Assembly (NCBI RefSeq): GCF_001580455.1
Contig: NZ_CP010951.1
Coordinates: 1,488,001 to 1,552,000 of the forward strand
DNA length: 64,000 nucleotides
From: Ramlibacter tataouinensis
GTDB lineage: Bacteria > Pseudomonadota > Gammaproteobacteria > Burkholderiales > Burkholderiaceae_C
Direction of reading: 5' to 3'
How positions within the stretch are numbered: position 1 is the first letter of the stretch; each line of letters begins with the position of its first letter. Positions 51,512 to 59,391 of this stretch are shown here, one piece after another. Made by a program: the position numbers and the translations under genes. The notes beneath the pieces are model-generated. The model made no database searches. It worked only from the letters and a program-made list of their open reading frames with translations, and had not been told where the DNA came from.

Positions 51512-52282
51512 TCAATACCCCTTGAACTGCGGCTTGCGCTTTTCGGCGAAGGCGCGAAGGCCTTCCTGGATGTCGTAGGAGCGCTGGTGATTGCGCAGCT
51601 CCAACAACTCGTGTCTCAGCGCATCGGCTGTCGACTTGTCGGTCGCTTCGTTGGCGACCTTCTTCATGCGGGCAAGCACCAGCGGGCTCTTCTGGGCCAG
51701 CTTCTCGCCGATGGCTTGCGCGCGCGCGGAAAGCTCCGCGTCGGCGACCACCTCGCTGACCAGGCCGTAGGTCTTCATGTCCTCGGCCGACAGCGAGTCG
51801 CCGGTGAAGAGCATGTACTTGGCCACGTTCGCCGGCACCTTGCGCGGCAGGATCGCCGCGCCGCCGCCGCCCGGGAACACACCGAAGTTGGAATGGGCGT
51901 CGCCGAAGGTGGCACTGCGCGCCGCGATCACGAAGTCGCACGCCATCACCGTCTCCAGGCCGCCGGCCAGTGCCAGCCCGTTGACCGCTGCGATCACCGG
52001 CTTGGGGAATGCCCGCAGCGTGTCGAAAAAGGCAGCAAGGACGTCCATGAAGTCCGGCTCGCCGGGGCCGACCGGCGCCGAGGCCTGCTTCAGGTCCGCG
52101 CCGGCGCAGAACGCCGGGCCGGTACCGGTCACGACCACGACCCGGACCTCCGGGTCGCTTTGCCAAGCAGTCAGCGTGGCGGTGATGCTGGCCGCCATCT
52201 CGCGGTTCAGCGCGTTCATGGCCTTCGGCCGTTCCAGGGTGATCCAGCCAACCGGACCGTTTTTGGCGTGCGACACGCTCAT
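51512..52282 (-). CDS. Enoyl-CoA hydratase/isomerase family protein with one catalytic Glu
   Basis: A 256-residue crotonase-fold protein: oxyanion-hole CAGADLKQ and LALAGGLETVMACDF, whose Glu matches the first catalytic Glu of enoyl-CoA hydratases. At the second Glu position the sequence reads GDAHSNFGVFPGGGG, so the second Glu is His or Ser. It may be an isomerase or use one base. It is the first gene of the minus-strand operon that runs through the thiolases and dehydrogenases to the DUF1254 copy 3, and it is divergent from the MaoC gene at 52505. Confidence 0.87.
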   Translation of the reverse strand: MSVSHAKNGPVGWITLERPKAMNALNREMAASITATLTAWQSDPEVRVVVVTGTGPAFCAGADLKQASAPVGPGEPDFMDVLAAFFDTLRAFPKPVIAAVNGLALAGGLETVMACDFVIAARSATFGDAHSNFGVFPGGGGAAILPRKVPANVAKYMLFTGDSLSAEDMKTYGLVSEVVADAELSARAQAIGEKLAQKSPLVLARMKKVANEATDKSTADALRHELLELRNHQRSYDIQEGLRAFAEKRKPQFKGY

Positions 52283-52504
52283 GAGTCAATGTCTCCTGAA
52301 TAGCCCTGAACGCCAGCGCGCGTGACTGGCGGCGGCGTTGCTAGGCGATGCGGGCAGTCTAGGTAGCCAGCCAAAGGTGCATGCCAACCCGGTAAGGGGG
52401 GGATCCGGGTGGCCCCCCCTGTGACCCCCTCCAAATCAGGTGGGGTGGCGGGCGAAGCCCCGCCCATAACCTGACGCGCTTTCCAGCCATGTGGCAGCAG
52501 TTCA
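52283..52504. promoter_or_regulatory. Divergent promoter region of the two beta-oxidation operons
   Basis: A 222-bp gap between divergent operons. It holds two dyads: GGGGGGG-atccgggtgg-CCCCCCC at 52396-52419 and ACCCCCTCC-aaatca-GGTGGGG at 52424-52445; then GGGCGAAGCCCCGCCC near 52450-52465. The 52424 dyad is 60 bp before the MaoC start. Confidence 0.65.
52424..52445. promoter_or_regulatory. C/G-rich dyad, proposed regulon operator (site 5)
   Basis: ACCCCCTCC-aaatca-GGTGGGG. The best match to the dyad at 61883 (ACCCCCTCC-caatgt-GGTGGG). Located 60 bp before the plus operon start and 142 bp before the minus operon start. Confidence 0.55.
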
Positions 52505-52954
52505 ATGAAGAGTTATGAAACCCTGGCCGACCTGAAACCCCTCGTGGGCGAGGTGATCGGCACCAGCGACTGGATCCTGATCGACCAGCAGCGCATCAAC
52601 CTGTTTGCCGACGCCACTGGCGACCACCAGTGGATCCACGTGGACGTGGAGCGCGCCAAGACCGGCCCGTTCGGCAAGCCGATCGCGCACGGCTTCCTCA
52701 CCCTGAGCCTGATGTCGGCGTTCTTCTACAGCGGCTTCGAAATCCGCAAGAGCGCGATGGGCGTGAACTATGGGCTCAACAAGGTGCGCTTCATCCAGCC
52801 GGTGCCGGCGGGCAGCCGTGTGCGCGGCCACTTCAGGCTGCTGGCCTGGGATGCGATCGACAACGGCGCGCAACTGACGATCGAGGTGTCCATGGAGATG
52901 GAAGGTTCGGACAAGCCGGTGTGTGTCGCGGAGTCCATCACGCGCCGCTTCTAG
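52505..52954 (+). CDS. MaoC-family (R)-enoyl-CoA hydratase
   Basis: A 149-residue hotdog-fold protein. The hydratase-2 motif is FADATGDHQWIHVDVERA with the catalytic Asp and His, followed by GPFGKPIAHGFLTLSLMSAF. The family (NodN/MaoC) hydrates 2-enoyl-CoA to the (R)-3-hydroxy isomer, the stereochemistry used by peroxisomal MFE-2. It is the first gene of the plus-strand operon, followed by the MFE-2-like dehydrogenase after a 134-bp spacer. The two together would perform what MFE-2 does on one chain. Confidence 0.88.
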   Translation: MKSYETLADLKPLVGEVIGTSDWILIDQQRINLFADATGDHQWIHVDVERAKTGPFGKPIAHGFLTLSLMSAFFYSGFEIRKSAMGVNYGLNKVRFIQPVPAGSRVRGHFRLLAWDAIDNGAQLTIEVSMEMEGSDKPVCVAESITRRF

Positions 52955-52960
52955 GTTTTT

Positions 52961-53050
52961 CTCCTTCCCCCTCCGGGGGAAGGTGGGGATGGGGGCGCTT
53001 CGTTGAGGCCGCAGCGCCCCCACCCCAGCCCTCCCCCGGTGGGGGAGGGA
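52961..53050. repeat. C/G-rich intergenic multi-hairpin repeat
   Basis: CTTCCCCC/GGGGGAAG (52963-52981), GGGGATGGGGGCGCT with AGCGCCCCCACCCC (about 52984-53025) and CCTCCCCC-ggt-GGGGGAGG (about 53030-53048). It lies between the MaoC and SDR genes and resembles the clusters at 16651, 38783 and 42895. Confidence 0.75.
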
Positions 53051-53088
53051 GAAAGCGTTTGTTTTGATTTTTTGCTGAAGGTATTGAG

Positions 53089-54000
53089 ATGACGATTCGA
53101 TTTGACGGCCGGGTGGCGATCGTGACGGGCGCGGGCAATGGCCTGGGCCGCGTGCATGCGCTGGAACTCGCCCGCCGCGGCGCCAAGGTGGTGATCAACG
53201 ATTTCGGCGGCAGCCGCGACGGCAAGGGCGGGTCTTCCGAAGCCGCCCAAAAGGTGGTGGAGGAGATCCGCGCCGCCGGAGGCAGTGCGATCGCCAACGG
53301 CGCGAACGTCTGCGACTTCGAGCAGGTGCAGGCCATGGTCGCCCAGGCCAAGGCCGAATTCGGCCGGGTGGACGTCCTGATCAACAACGCCGGCATCTTG
53401 CGTGACAAGACCTTCTCCAAGATGGAGATGGCCGACTTCCGCGCGGTGATGGACGTGCACCTGATGGGCTCGGTGCACTGCACGAAAGCGGTGTGGGAGA
53501 TCATGCGCGAGCAGAACTACGGCCGCATCCTGATGACGACCTCGTCGTCGGGCCTGTTCGGCAACTTCGGCCAGTCCAACTACGGCGCCGCCAAGATGGC
53601 CCTGGTCGGCCTGATGCACATGCTGTGCATCGAAGGCAAGAAGAACGACATCCGCGTCAACACCATCGCCCCGATCGCGGCGACGCGCATGACGGAGGAC
53701 ATCTTCCCCGCGGCCGTGCTCGAGGCGGTCACGCCCGACCAGGTGACGCCGGCGGCACTGTTCCTGGTCAGCGAGAACGCGCCCACCAAGGCCACGGTGT
53801 CGGCGGGCGGGGGATCGTTCTCCGCGGCCCGCATCGTCGACACGGCGCCCGTGTATTTCCGCCGCGACCAGGTCTCGCCCGAGGCACTGGCCGAGCACTT
53901 CGCGCAGATCGCGGACTGGGACACGCAACGCGGCTACGAAGACTCCAACCAGCAGGTCCAGGTGCTGCTCCAAGCCGCGATGGCCGGGTTGAAGGCATGA
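53089..54000 (+). CDS. (R)-3-hydroxyacyl-CoA dehydrogenase resembling the MFE-2 N-terminal domain
   Basis: A 303-residue SDR. FDGRVAIVTGAGNGLGRVHA, INDFGG, NNAGILRDKTFSKM, YGRILMTTSSSGLFGNFGQS, and NYGAAKMALVGL and NTIAPIAATRMTEDI match the dehydrogenase domain of human MFE-2 (HSD17B4) in order and wording. The catalytic residues Ser (152-154), Tyr165 and Lys169 are in place. It would oxidise an (R)-3-hydroxyacyl-CoA with NAD+. Its stop overlaps the ATG of the racemase gene (ATGA), so the two are coupled. Confidence 0.88.
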   Translation: MTIRFDGRVAIVTGAGNGLGRVHALELARRGAKVVINDFGGSRDGKGGSSEAAQKVVEEIRAAGGSAIANGANVCDFEQVQAMVAQAKAEFGRVDVLINNAGILRDKTFSKMEMADFRAVMDVHLMGSVHCTKAVWEIMREQNYGRILMTTSSSGLFGNFGQSNYGAAKMALVGLMHMLCIEGKKNDIRVNTIAPIAATRMTEDIFPAAVLEAVTPDQVTPAALFLVSENAPTKATVSAGGGSFSAARIVDTAPVYFRRDQVSPEALAEHFAQIADWDTQRGYEDSNQQVQVLLQAAMAGLKA

Positions 54001-55127
54001 GCTTGCGGACGGGCCCGCTGCAGGGGCTGCGGGTGCTGGAGATCGCCGGCATCGGCCCGGCGCCCTTCTGCGGCATGTTGCTGGCGGACCTGGGCGCAGA
54101 CGTGGTGCTGGTCGACCGCCTGCAGCCCGGCGCCGAAGACACGGACCTCGGCGCCCACGCCGTCCACAACCGCGGCAAGCGCTCGATCGCCGTCGACCTC
54201 AAGTCCGGGGCCGGCGTGGAGACGGTGCTGGGTCTCATCGAGGCCTGCGACGTGCTGATCGAAGGCATGCGCCCGGGCGTGATGGAGCGCCTGGGCCTGG
54301 GCCCCGACGTGTGCCTGGCTCGCAACCCCAGGCTGGTGTACGGCCGCATGACCGGATGGGGCCAGGACGGCCCGCTCGCCCACGCGGCCGGCCACGACAT
54401 CAACTACATCGGATTGTCCGGCGCGCTCTGGTATTCCGGCCAGCCGGGCGAAGCACCCATGGCGCCGCCCAGCCTGGTGGGCGACATCGGCGGCGGCGCC
54501 ATGTACCTCGCGGTGGGCGTGCTCGCCGGCGTGATGAACGCGCGCGCCACTGGACAGGGCCAGGTGGTCGATGCAGCCATCGTCGACGGCAGCGCCCACA
54601 TGATGAACCTGCTGCTGGGCCTGAAGTCGGCCCGTCAGATGCACAACGAGCGCGGGCGCAGCCTGCTCGACGGTCCGCATTGGTATCGGAGCTACCGCTG
54701 CGCCGACGGCGAATTCATCTCCGTCGGATCGGTCGAACCCCGGTTCCACCGCCTGCTGCTGGAGAAGCTGGGGCTTGCAGACGACCCCGCGTACGCGCGC
54801 GTCGCGTATGACCCCGCGTCGTGGCCGCAGCTGCATCGCCAGTTCGCCGAACTCTTTGCCACCCGCACCCGTGCCGAATGGTGCGCCCTGCTCGAGGGCT
54901 CGGATGCGTGCTTTGCACCGGTGTTGAACCCCGACGACGCGGCCGCGCATCCCCACATGGCGGCGCGTGGCATCTACAGCCGCATCGACGGCGTGCTGCA
55001 GGCCAACCCGGCCCCGCGCTTCTCTCGCACGCCGGCCGGGCCACCGGCAGGCATACCGGTGCGCGGACAGCACACCGACACCGTGCTGTCCGAATGGGTA
55101 GGCCATGTGCCGGAAGGAACTGCATGA
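53997..55127 (+). CDS. Alpha-methylacyl-CoA racemase (CaiB/BaiF family III CoA transferase fold)
   Basis: A 376-residue protein. The racemase residues known from the M. tuberculosis enzyme (His126, Asp156, Glu241) match here as H133 in GHDINYIGLSG, D163 in LVGDIGGGAMY and E247 in VGSVEPRFHR, with consistent spacing. CoA-transferase members instead have an Asp nucleophile in a different position. The enzyme interconverts (2R)- and (2S)-2-methylacyl-CoA, needed because acyl-CoA oxidation of branched chains acts on one isomer. Its place after the MFE-2-like dehydrogenase strongly supports a 2-methyl-branched acyl-CoA pathway. Confidence 0.9.
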   Translation: MSLRTGPLQGLRVLEIAGIGPAPFCGMLLADLGADVVLVDRLQPGAEDTDLGAHAVHNRGKRSIAVDLKSGAGVETVLGLIEACDVLIEGMRPGVMERLGLGPDVCLARNPRLVYGRMTGWGQDGPLAHAAGHDINYIGLSGALWYSGQPGEAPMAPPSLVGDIGGGAMYLAVGVLAGVMNARATGQGQVVDAAIVDGSAHMMNLLLGLKSARQMHNERGRSLLDGPHWYRSYRCADGEFISVGSVEPRFHRLLLEKLGLADDPAYARVAYDPASWPQLHRQFAELFATRTRAEWCALLEGSDACFAPVLNPDDAAAHPHMAARGIYSRIDGVLQANPAPRFSRTPAGPPAGIPVRGQHTDTVLSEWVGHVPEGTA

Positions 55128-55222
55128 CGAACTAACCGAGACATGCATCGGCGCATGCGGAGAGACCGTGTGCCGCCATTTGAGGGGCACTTTCCATCAA
55201 CAGTGTGAGGAGAACGAAACCA

Positions 55223-56896
55223 ATGGCTGAAATCAGTCAAACCAGATTCAAGGCACCGCGACGACACGCATTGGCTGCTGCGGTGATCGCGCTCTGCGCG
55301 GGAACATGCGGGACGGCGAACGCGATCGAGTTCGATACCGGCAACGACGATGTCCAGCTGCGGCTGGACAACACCGTGCGCTACAACTTCGGCCGCCGGG
55401 TCGAAGCCCAGAGCCCCGGCGTGCTGGGTGCCGTCAACTCGGACGACGGCGACCGCAACTTCAAGAAGGGCAGCACGGTGACCAACCGGGTCGACCTGCT
55501 GACCGAATTCGACGCCGTCTACCAGAAGAAGTTCGGCGTTCGCGTGTCCGGCGCCGGGTGGTACGACCAGGCCTATGCCGGTGGCTTCGACAACACCAGC
55601 CTGGCCACCACCAACCACTTCGAGGGCAGCACGCCGGGTTTCGGCCTGAGCCACGTCACCAAGCGCTACTTCAAGGGTGCTTCCGGCGAGTTGCTCGACG
55701 CCTTCGTCTTCGGCAACTTCGAGCTGGGTGACATGCCCCTGGGCGTACGGGCCGGCCGGCACACGGTCAACTGGGGTGAGGCCTTGCTGGGTGGCGGCGC
55801 CATCCACGGCATCACCTACGCGCAGGCGCCGCTGGACCAGGCCAAGGCACTGGCCACCCCCGGCATCGAGGCCAAGGAGCTGTACCGCCCGCTGAACCAG
55901 ATCTCGGCCAACCTGCAGGCCACGCCGGAGCTGTCCTTCGCGGCGCAGTACTTCCTCGAGTGGGACAACAGCCGCGTGCCGGAAAGCGGCACCTATCTGG
56001 GCTTCGCCGACCACTATCTGAACGGCGGCGAGTCGCTGATCGTCGGGCCGGGCGTGCGCGCCATCCACGGCAAGGACCTCACGCCGAAGAACCGCGGCGA
56101 CTGGGGCGTGGCGGCGCGCTGGAGCCCGCAGTGGCTGGACGGCACGATGGGCTTCTACGTGCGCAACTTCTCCGACAAGTTGCCGCAGGCCATCCTGATG
56201 GCAGCCCCGCCGCGGCAGTATTTCTTCAACTACGGCGACGACATCGACCTGTACGGCATCAGCCTGGCCAAGCAGATCGCCGGCATCAGCTTCGGCGCTG
56301 ACCTGAACTGGCGCAAGAACATGCCCCTGGTCAGCGAGAGCGTGATCCCGGTCACCTCGCTGGCGGCCTTGCCTGCCCAGGGTGAGATGCTGGGCGCACG
56401 CGGCAACACCGTGCACGCCGTCCTCAACGCGATCGGCTCGGCGCCTGCCACCCCGCTGTGGGACAGCGCCTCCTACGCGGCCGAACTGACCTGGAACCGC
56501 TGGTTGTCGGTGTCCCAGGGAATGAATGTCTTCAAGGGTCGCGCCAGCTACACGGCCATCGACAAGGTCAGCAAGGACTTCGTCGGCCTGGCGCTGAACT
56601 TCACGCCGACCTGGTTCCAGGTGTTCCCGGGGGCCGACCTGTCCCTGCCGGTCAGCTATTCGGCGGGCCTGTCGGGCAACTCGGCAGTCACCTCGGGCGG
56701 CAACAAGGATGCGGGCAACTGGGCCATCGGCCTGGGCCTGGATCTTTACAGCAGGTACCGCTTCGACCTGAAGTACGTCGACTTCTTCGGCAAGTCCACG
56801 AAGAACGCGGCCGGCGGCATCACGGTGCCCAACGGCACGCCGGCGCTGCTGGAAGACCGAGGCGCGGTCTTCTTCACCTTCAAGACCACTTTCTAA
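55223..56896 (+). CDS. DUF1302 family outer-membrane protein
   Basis: A 557-residue protein, beta-strand rich, with a signal peptide (MAEISQTRFKAPRRHALAAA, cleavage after GTANA) and alternating amphipathic strands ending in an aromatic-rich C-terminal VFFTFKTTF, the signature for BAM-assembled outer-membrane barrels. DUF1302 proteins accompany DUF1329 proteins in gene pairs linked to hydrophobic-substrate catabolism in Pseudomonas and Burkholderiales. ATG 55223 has GAGGAG upstream; a GTG at 55205 is less likely. Likely an outer-membrane channel or export barrel for a hydrophobic compound; the function has not been established. Confidence 0.85.
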   Translation: MAEISQTRFKAPRRHALAAAVIALCAGTCGTANAIEFDTGNDDVQLRLDNTVRYNFGRRVEAQSPGVLGAVNSDDGDRNFKKGSTVTNRVDLLTEFDAVYQKKFGVRVSGAGWYDQAYAGGFDNTSLATTNHFEGSTPGFGLSHVTKRYFKGASGELLDAFVFGNFELGDMPLGVRAGRHTVNWGEALLGGGAIHGITYAQAPLDQAKALATPGIEAKELYRPLNQISANLQATPELSFAAQYFLEWDNSRVPESGTYLGFADHYLNGGESLIVGPGVRAIHGKDLTPKNRGDWGVAARWSPQWLDGTMGFYVRNFSDKLPQAILMAAPPRQYFFNYGDDIDLYGISLAKQIAGISFGADLNWRKNMPLVSESVIPVTSLAALPAQGEMLGARGNTVHAVLNAIGSAPATPLWDSASYAAELTWNRWLSVSQGMNVFKGRASYTAIDKVSKDFVGLALNFTPTWFQVFPGADLSLPVSYSAGLSGNSAVTSGGNKDAGNWAIGLGLDLYSRYRFDLKYVDFFGKSTKNAAGGITVPNGTPALLEDRGAVFFTFKTTF

Positions 56897-56908
56897 GAGA
56901 GCTCCAGG

Positions 56909-58264
56909 ATGAAAAAACTCGCAACGGCATTGATTGGCGCAGGCCTGTTTGCCGCGCACCTCACCGCCCTGCACGCGGCGGTGACGGCAGACGAAGCCAA
57001 GCAGCTGGGCACCACGCTCACCGCGATCGGCGCGGAGAAGGCCGGCAACAAGGACGGCACGATTCCCGAGTACACCGGCGGCCTCACCACGGCGCCGGCG
57101 GGCTTCCAGAAGGGCAGTGCCGTCCGGCCCGACCCCTTCGCCAGTGAGAAGCCCCTGTTCTCGGTGGACGCCAAGAACATGGACCGCTACGGCGACAAGA
57201 TGACCGAAGGCGCCAAGGCCCTGATGAAGGCCCGCCCGGACTGGCGCATGGACGTGTACCGCACGCACCGCACCGTGTCCTTCCCGAAGTTCGTCCTCGA
57301 CAACACGGTGAAGAACGCCACGCGCGCGAAGACTTCCGATGACGGCCTGAGCATGCGTGGCGCGCGCGCCGGCATTCCGTTCCCGATTCCGAAGAACGGC
57401 AACGAGGTCATGCTCAACTACGCGGCGCGCTTCCAGGGCGTCGCGAACGTCGTGCCGAAGTTCACGGCCTACAACGTCGATGCCGCCGGCAAGCTGGTGC
57501 TGTCGAACCAGGGCAGCTACCTGACCGAAAGCGTCTACTACGGCGACACCAAGACGGAAGATCCCGTCTGGCTGACCCGGGTGCGTGCCAACTACACCGG
57601 TCCGGCGCGCCGTGCCGGCGAGGCCGCCATGGTGATGGATCCGGTGAGCTACTCGGACAACGGGCGGCGCGCCTGGTCGTACCTGCCGGGGCAGCGCCGC
57701 GTGCGCCTGGCGCCCGACCTGGCCTATGACACGCCCAACCCCGGCACCTCGGGCATGGCCACCTACGACGACACCAGCATGTTCAACGGCAAGCTGGACC
57801 GCTTCGACTTCAAGCTGGTGGGCAAGAAGGAAATCTACGTTCCCTACAACACCTACCGCTTCACGTTCAACGACAAGCCGGAGGACGTGTTCCAGTCCAG
57901 GTTCATCAATCCCTCGGTGGTTCGCTGGGAACTGCACCGGGTCTGGGTGGTCGATGCGAAGCTGAAGGAAGGCCAGCGCCACGTCTATTCACGCCGCACC
58001 TTCTACATCGACGAGGACAGCTGGCACGTGGTCGCCAGCGACCAGTACGACGGCCGCGGTCAACTGTGGCGCGCGGGTTTCAACTACCTGGCGCCCCTGT
58101 ATGACGCATCGACCATCAGTGCCACGGCCAGTCACTACGACCTGATTGCCGGCACCTACTACGCCAACATCTGGCCGGGCGCCGGCGGCGTCAAGGTGAT
58201 GGAGCAGCTCACGCCCGATCTGGCGTGGACGGCCGACGCATTGGCGGGGCAAGGCGTCCGCTGA
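56909..58264 (+). CDS. DUF1329 family protein (LolA/LolB-like fold)
   Basis: A 451-residue exported protein: signal peptide MKKLATALIGAGLFAAHLTA then LHAAV. Typical DUF1329 features are DGTIPEYTGGLTTAP, NGRRAWSYLPGQRRVRLAPD and YVPYNTYRFTF, with HVYSRRTFYIDEDSW near the end. Remote similarity of this family to LolA/LolB, which carry lipoproteins, suggests a hydrophobic-ligand pocket. It sits 12 bp behind the DUF1302 gene, the usual pair. It may shuttle a lipid-like compound between inner and outer membranes. A strong terminator follows directly. Confidence 0.85.
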   Translation: MKKLATALIGAGLFAAHLTALHAAVTADEAKQLGTTLTAIGAEKAGNKDGTIPEYTGGLTTAPAGFQKGSAVRPDPFASEKPLFSVDAKNMDRYGDKMTEGAKALMKARPDWRMDVYRTHRTVSFPKFVLDNTVKNATRAKTSDDGLSMRGARAGIPFPIPKNGNEVMLNYAARFQGVANVVPKFTAYNVDAAGKLVLSNQGSYLTESVYYGDTKTEDPVWLTRVRANYTGPARRAGEAAMVMDPVSYSDNGRRAWSYLPGQRRVRLAPDLAYDTPNPGTSGMATYDDTSMFNGKLDRFDFKLVGKKEIYVPYNTYRFTFNDKPEDVFQSRFINPSVVRWELHRVWVVDAKLKEGQRHVYSRRTFYIDEDSWHVVASDQYDGRGQLWRAGFNYLAPLYDASTISATASHYDLIAGTYYANIWPGAGGVKVMEQLTPDLAWTADALAGQGVR

Positions 58265-58301
58265 CCGGCGGCAATCGCTGACCAGCGGTAGTCGCTGACT
58301 G

Positions 58302-58345
58302 CGCCGCGGCCGAGAGCGCAAAACGCTTGGGCCGCGGCGTTTTTT
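58302..58345 (+). terminator. Rho-independent terminator after DUF1329
   Basis: Perfect 10-bp stem CGCCGCGGCC / GGCCGCGGCG (58302-58311 with 58330-58339), an inner AGCG/CGCT helix in the loop, and a run of six T. It separates the DUF1302-DUF1329 pair from the YCF48/RND genes of the same strand and so makes a partial or regulated stop inside the gene cluster. Confidence 0.9.
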
Positions 58346-58377
58346 CATTCCGGATCGACGTTCGCGAAAGCAAACAC

Positions 58378-59379
58378 GTGCGCAACAAACTGACCCTGGT
58401 CCAGATCGCCATCTGGGCCGCAACGATGGCGGGCGCGGCGGCTGCCGAGCCCGCATTTCAATCCCCTCTCGTGCTGCCGGCGACCCCAAGCGGGTTGGCC
58501 ATCCGCGCGCCGCTGAACTCCATTGCGATGGCGGGCAAACGCCTGGTGGTGGCCGGCCAGCGCGGGCACATCCTGCATTCCGATGACGGCAAGACCTGGG
58601 CGCAGGCCGCGGTGCCCCTGAGCGCGGACCTGACGGGCTTGTCCTTTCCCACGCCCAAGCTGGGTTGGGCGGTGGGCCACGAAGGCAGCGTGCTGCACAC
58701 TGCCGACAGCGGGGCGACCTGGCACAAGCAGCTCGAGGGCGCGCGCATCGCCGATCTCCTGGCCAGGCAGACCGGCCAGCCGGCCGGCCCCGACCAGCCG
58801 CTGCTCGATGTCTGGTTCGAAGACGACAAGAAGGGCTTTGCCATCGGCGCCTTCAACCTGATCCTGCGTACCGAGGACGGCGGAAAGACCTGGGCCTCCT
58901 GGGCCGATCGCGTCGACAACCCGAAGGCCATGCACCTGTACGCGATCCGGCCGGCGGCCGGCACGCTGTTCATGGTTGGCGAGCAGGGCCTGGTGCTCAA
59001 GTTCGACCGGGCGGCCCAGCGCTTCACCCGGGTGGCGCTGCCCTACCAGGGAACGCTGTTCGGCGTGACCGGCAACAACAACATGGCTCTCGTGTTCGGC
59101 CTGCGCGGCAACGCCTTTCGCACTACCGACGCTGGCGCCAGCTGGACCAAGGTCGAAACCGGCCTGCAGGCAGGCCTGACCAGCGGCGTCGTGCGTACCG
59201 ACGGCTCGGTGCTGCTGGCCAGCCAGACGGGCCAGCTGCTCCTGAGCGTCGACGAGGGCGCCACCTTCCGTCGCATCCCCCTTCCCAACCCCGCGCCCGT
59301 GTTCACGCTGGCCGACGCCGGCAACGGCAACGTGGCCATGGCCGGTTTCGGCGGCGTGCGGCTCGAATCACTGAAGTGA
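58378..59379 (+). CDS. YCF48-like (BNR/photosystem II stability factor type) beta-propeller, exported
   Basis: A 333-residue periplasmic protein with a signal peptide (start GTG 58378: VRNKLTLVQIAIWAATMAGA then AAAEP) and repeated blades with G-x-ILHSDDGKTW, GSVLHTADSGATW, NLILRTEDGGKTW and GNAFRTTDAGASW, the BNR/YCF48 pattern. Propellers of this kind assist membrane complexes. The start was set after the terminator hairpin; an in-frame TTG further upstream falls inside the terminator. The RND transporter gene follows 12 bp later, so it is likely its periplasmic partner. Confidence 0.83.
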   Translation: MRNKLTLVQIAIWAATMAGAAAAEPAFQSPLVLPATPSGLAIRAPLNSIAMAGKRLVVAGQRGHILHSDDGKTWAQAAVPLSADLTGLSFPTPKLGWAVGHEGSVLHTADSGATWHKQLEGARIADLLARQTGQPAGPDQPLLDVWFEDDKKGFAIGAFNLILRTEDGGKTWASWADRVDNPKAMHLYAIRPAAGTLFMVGEQGLVLKFDRAAQRFTRVALPYQGTLFGVTGNNNMALVFGLRGNAFRTTDAGASWTKVETGLQAGLTSGVVRTDGSVLLASQTGQLLLSVDEGATFRRIPLPNPAPVFTLADAGNGNVAMAGFGGVRLESLK

Positions 59380-59391
59380 AGCAATAAGCAA

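Noticed and set aside
55170..55190. GTGCC-N11-GGCAC dyad before the DUF1302 gene as a seventh regulon site
   Set aside because: It lacks the ACCCC/GGTGGG arms and matches only in the GGGG part; too weak to include.
54974..57982. A 1002-codon open frame on the minus strand
   Set aside because: It is antisense to the racemase, DUF1302 and DUF1329 genes, has low-complexity composition and no motif; long antisense frames are expected at this GC content.
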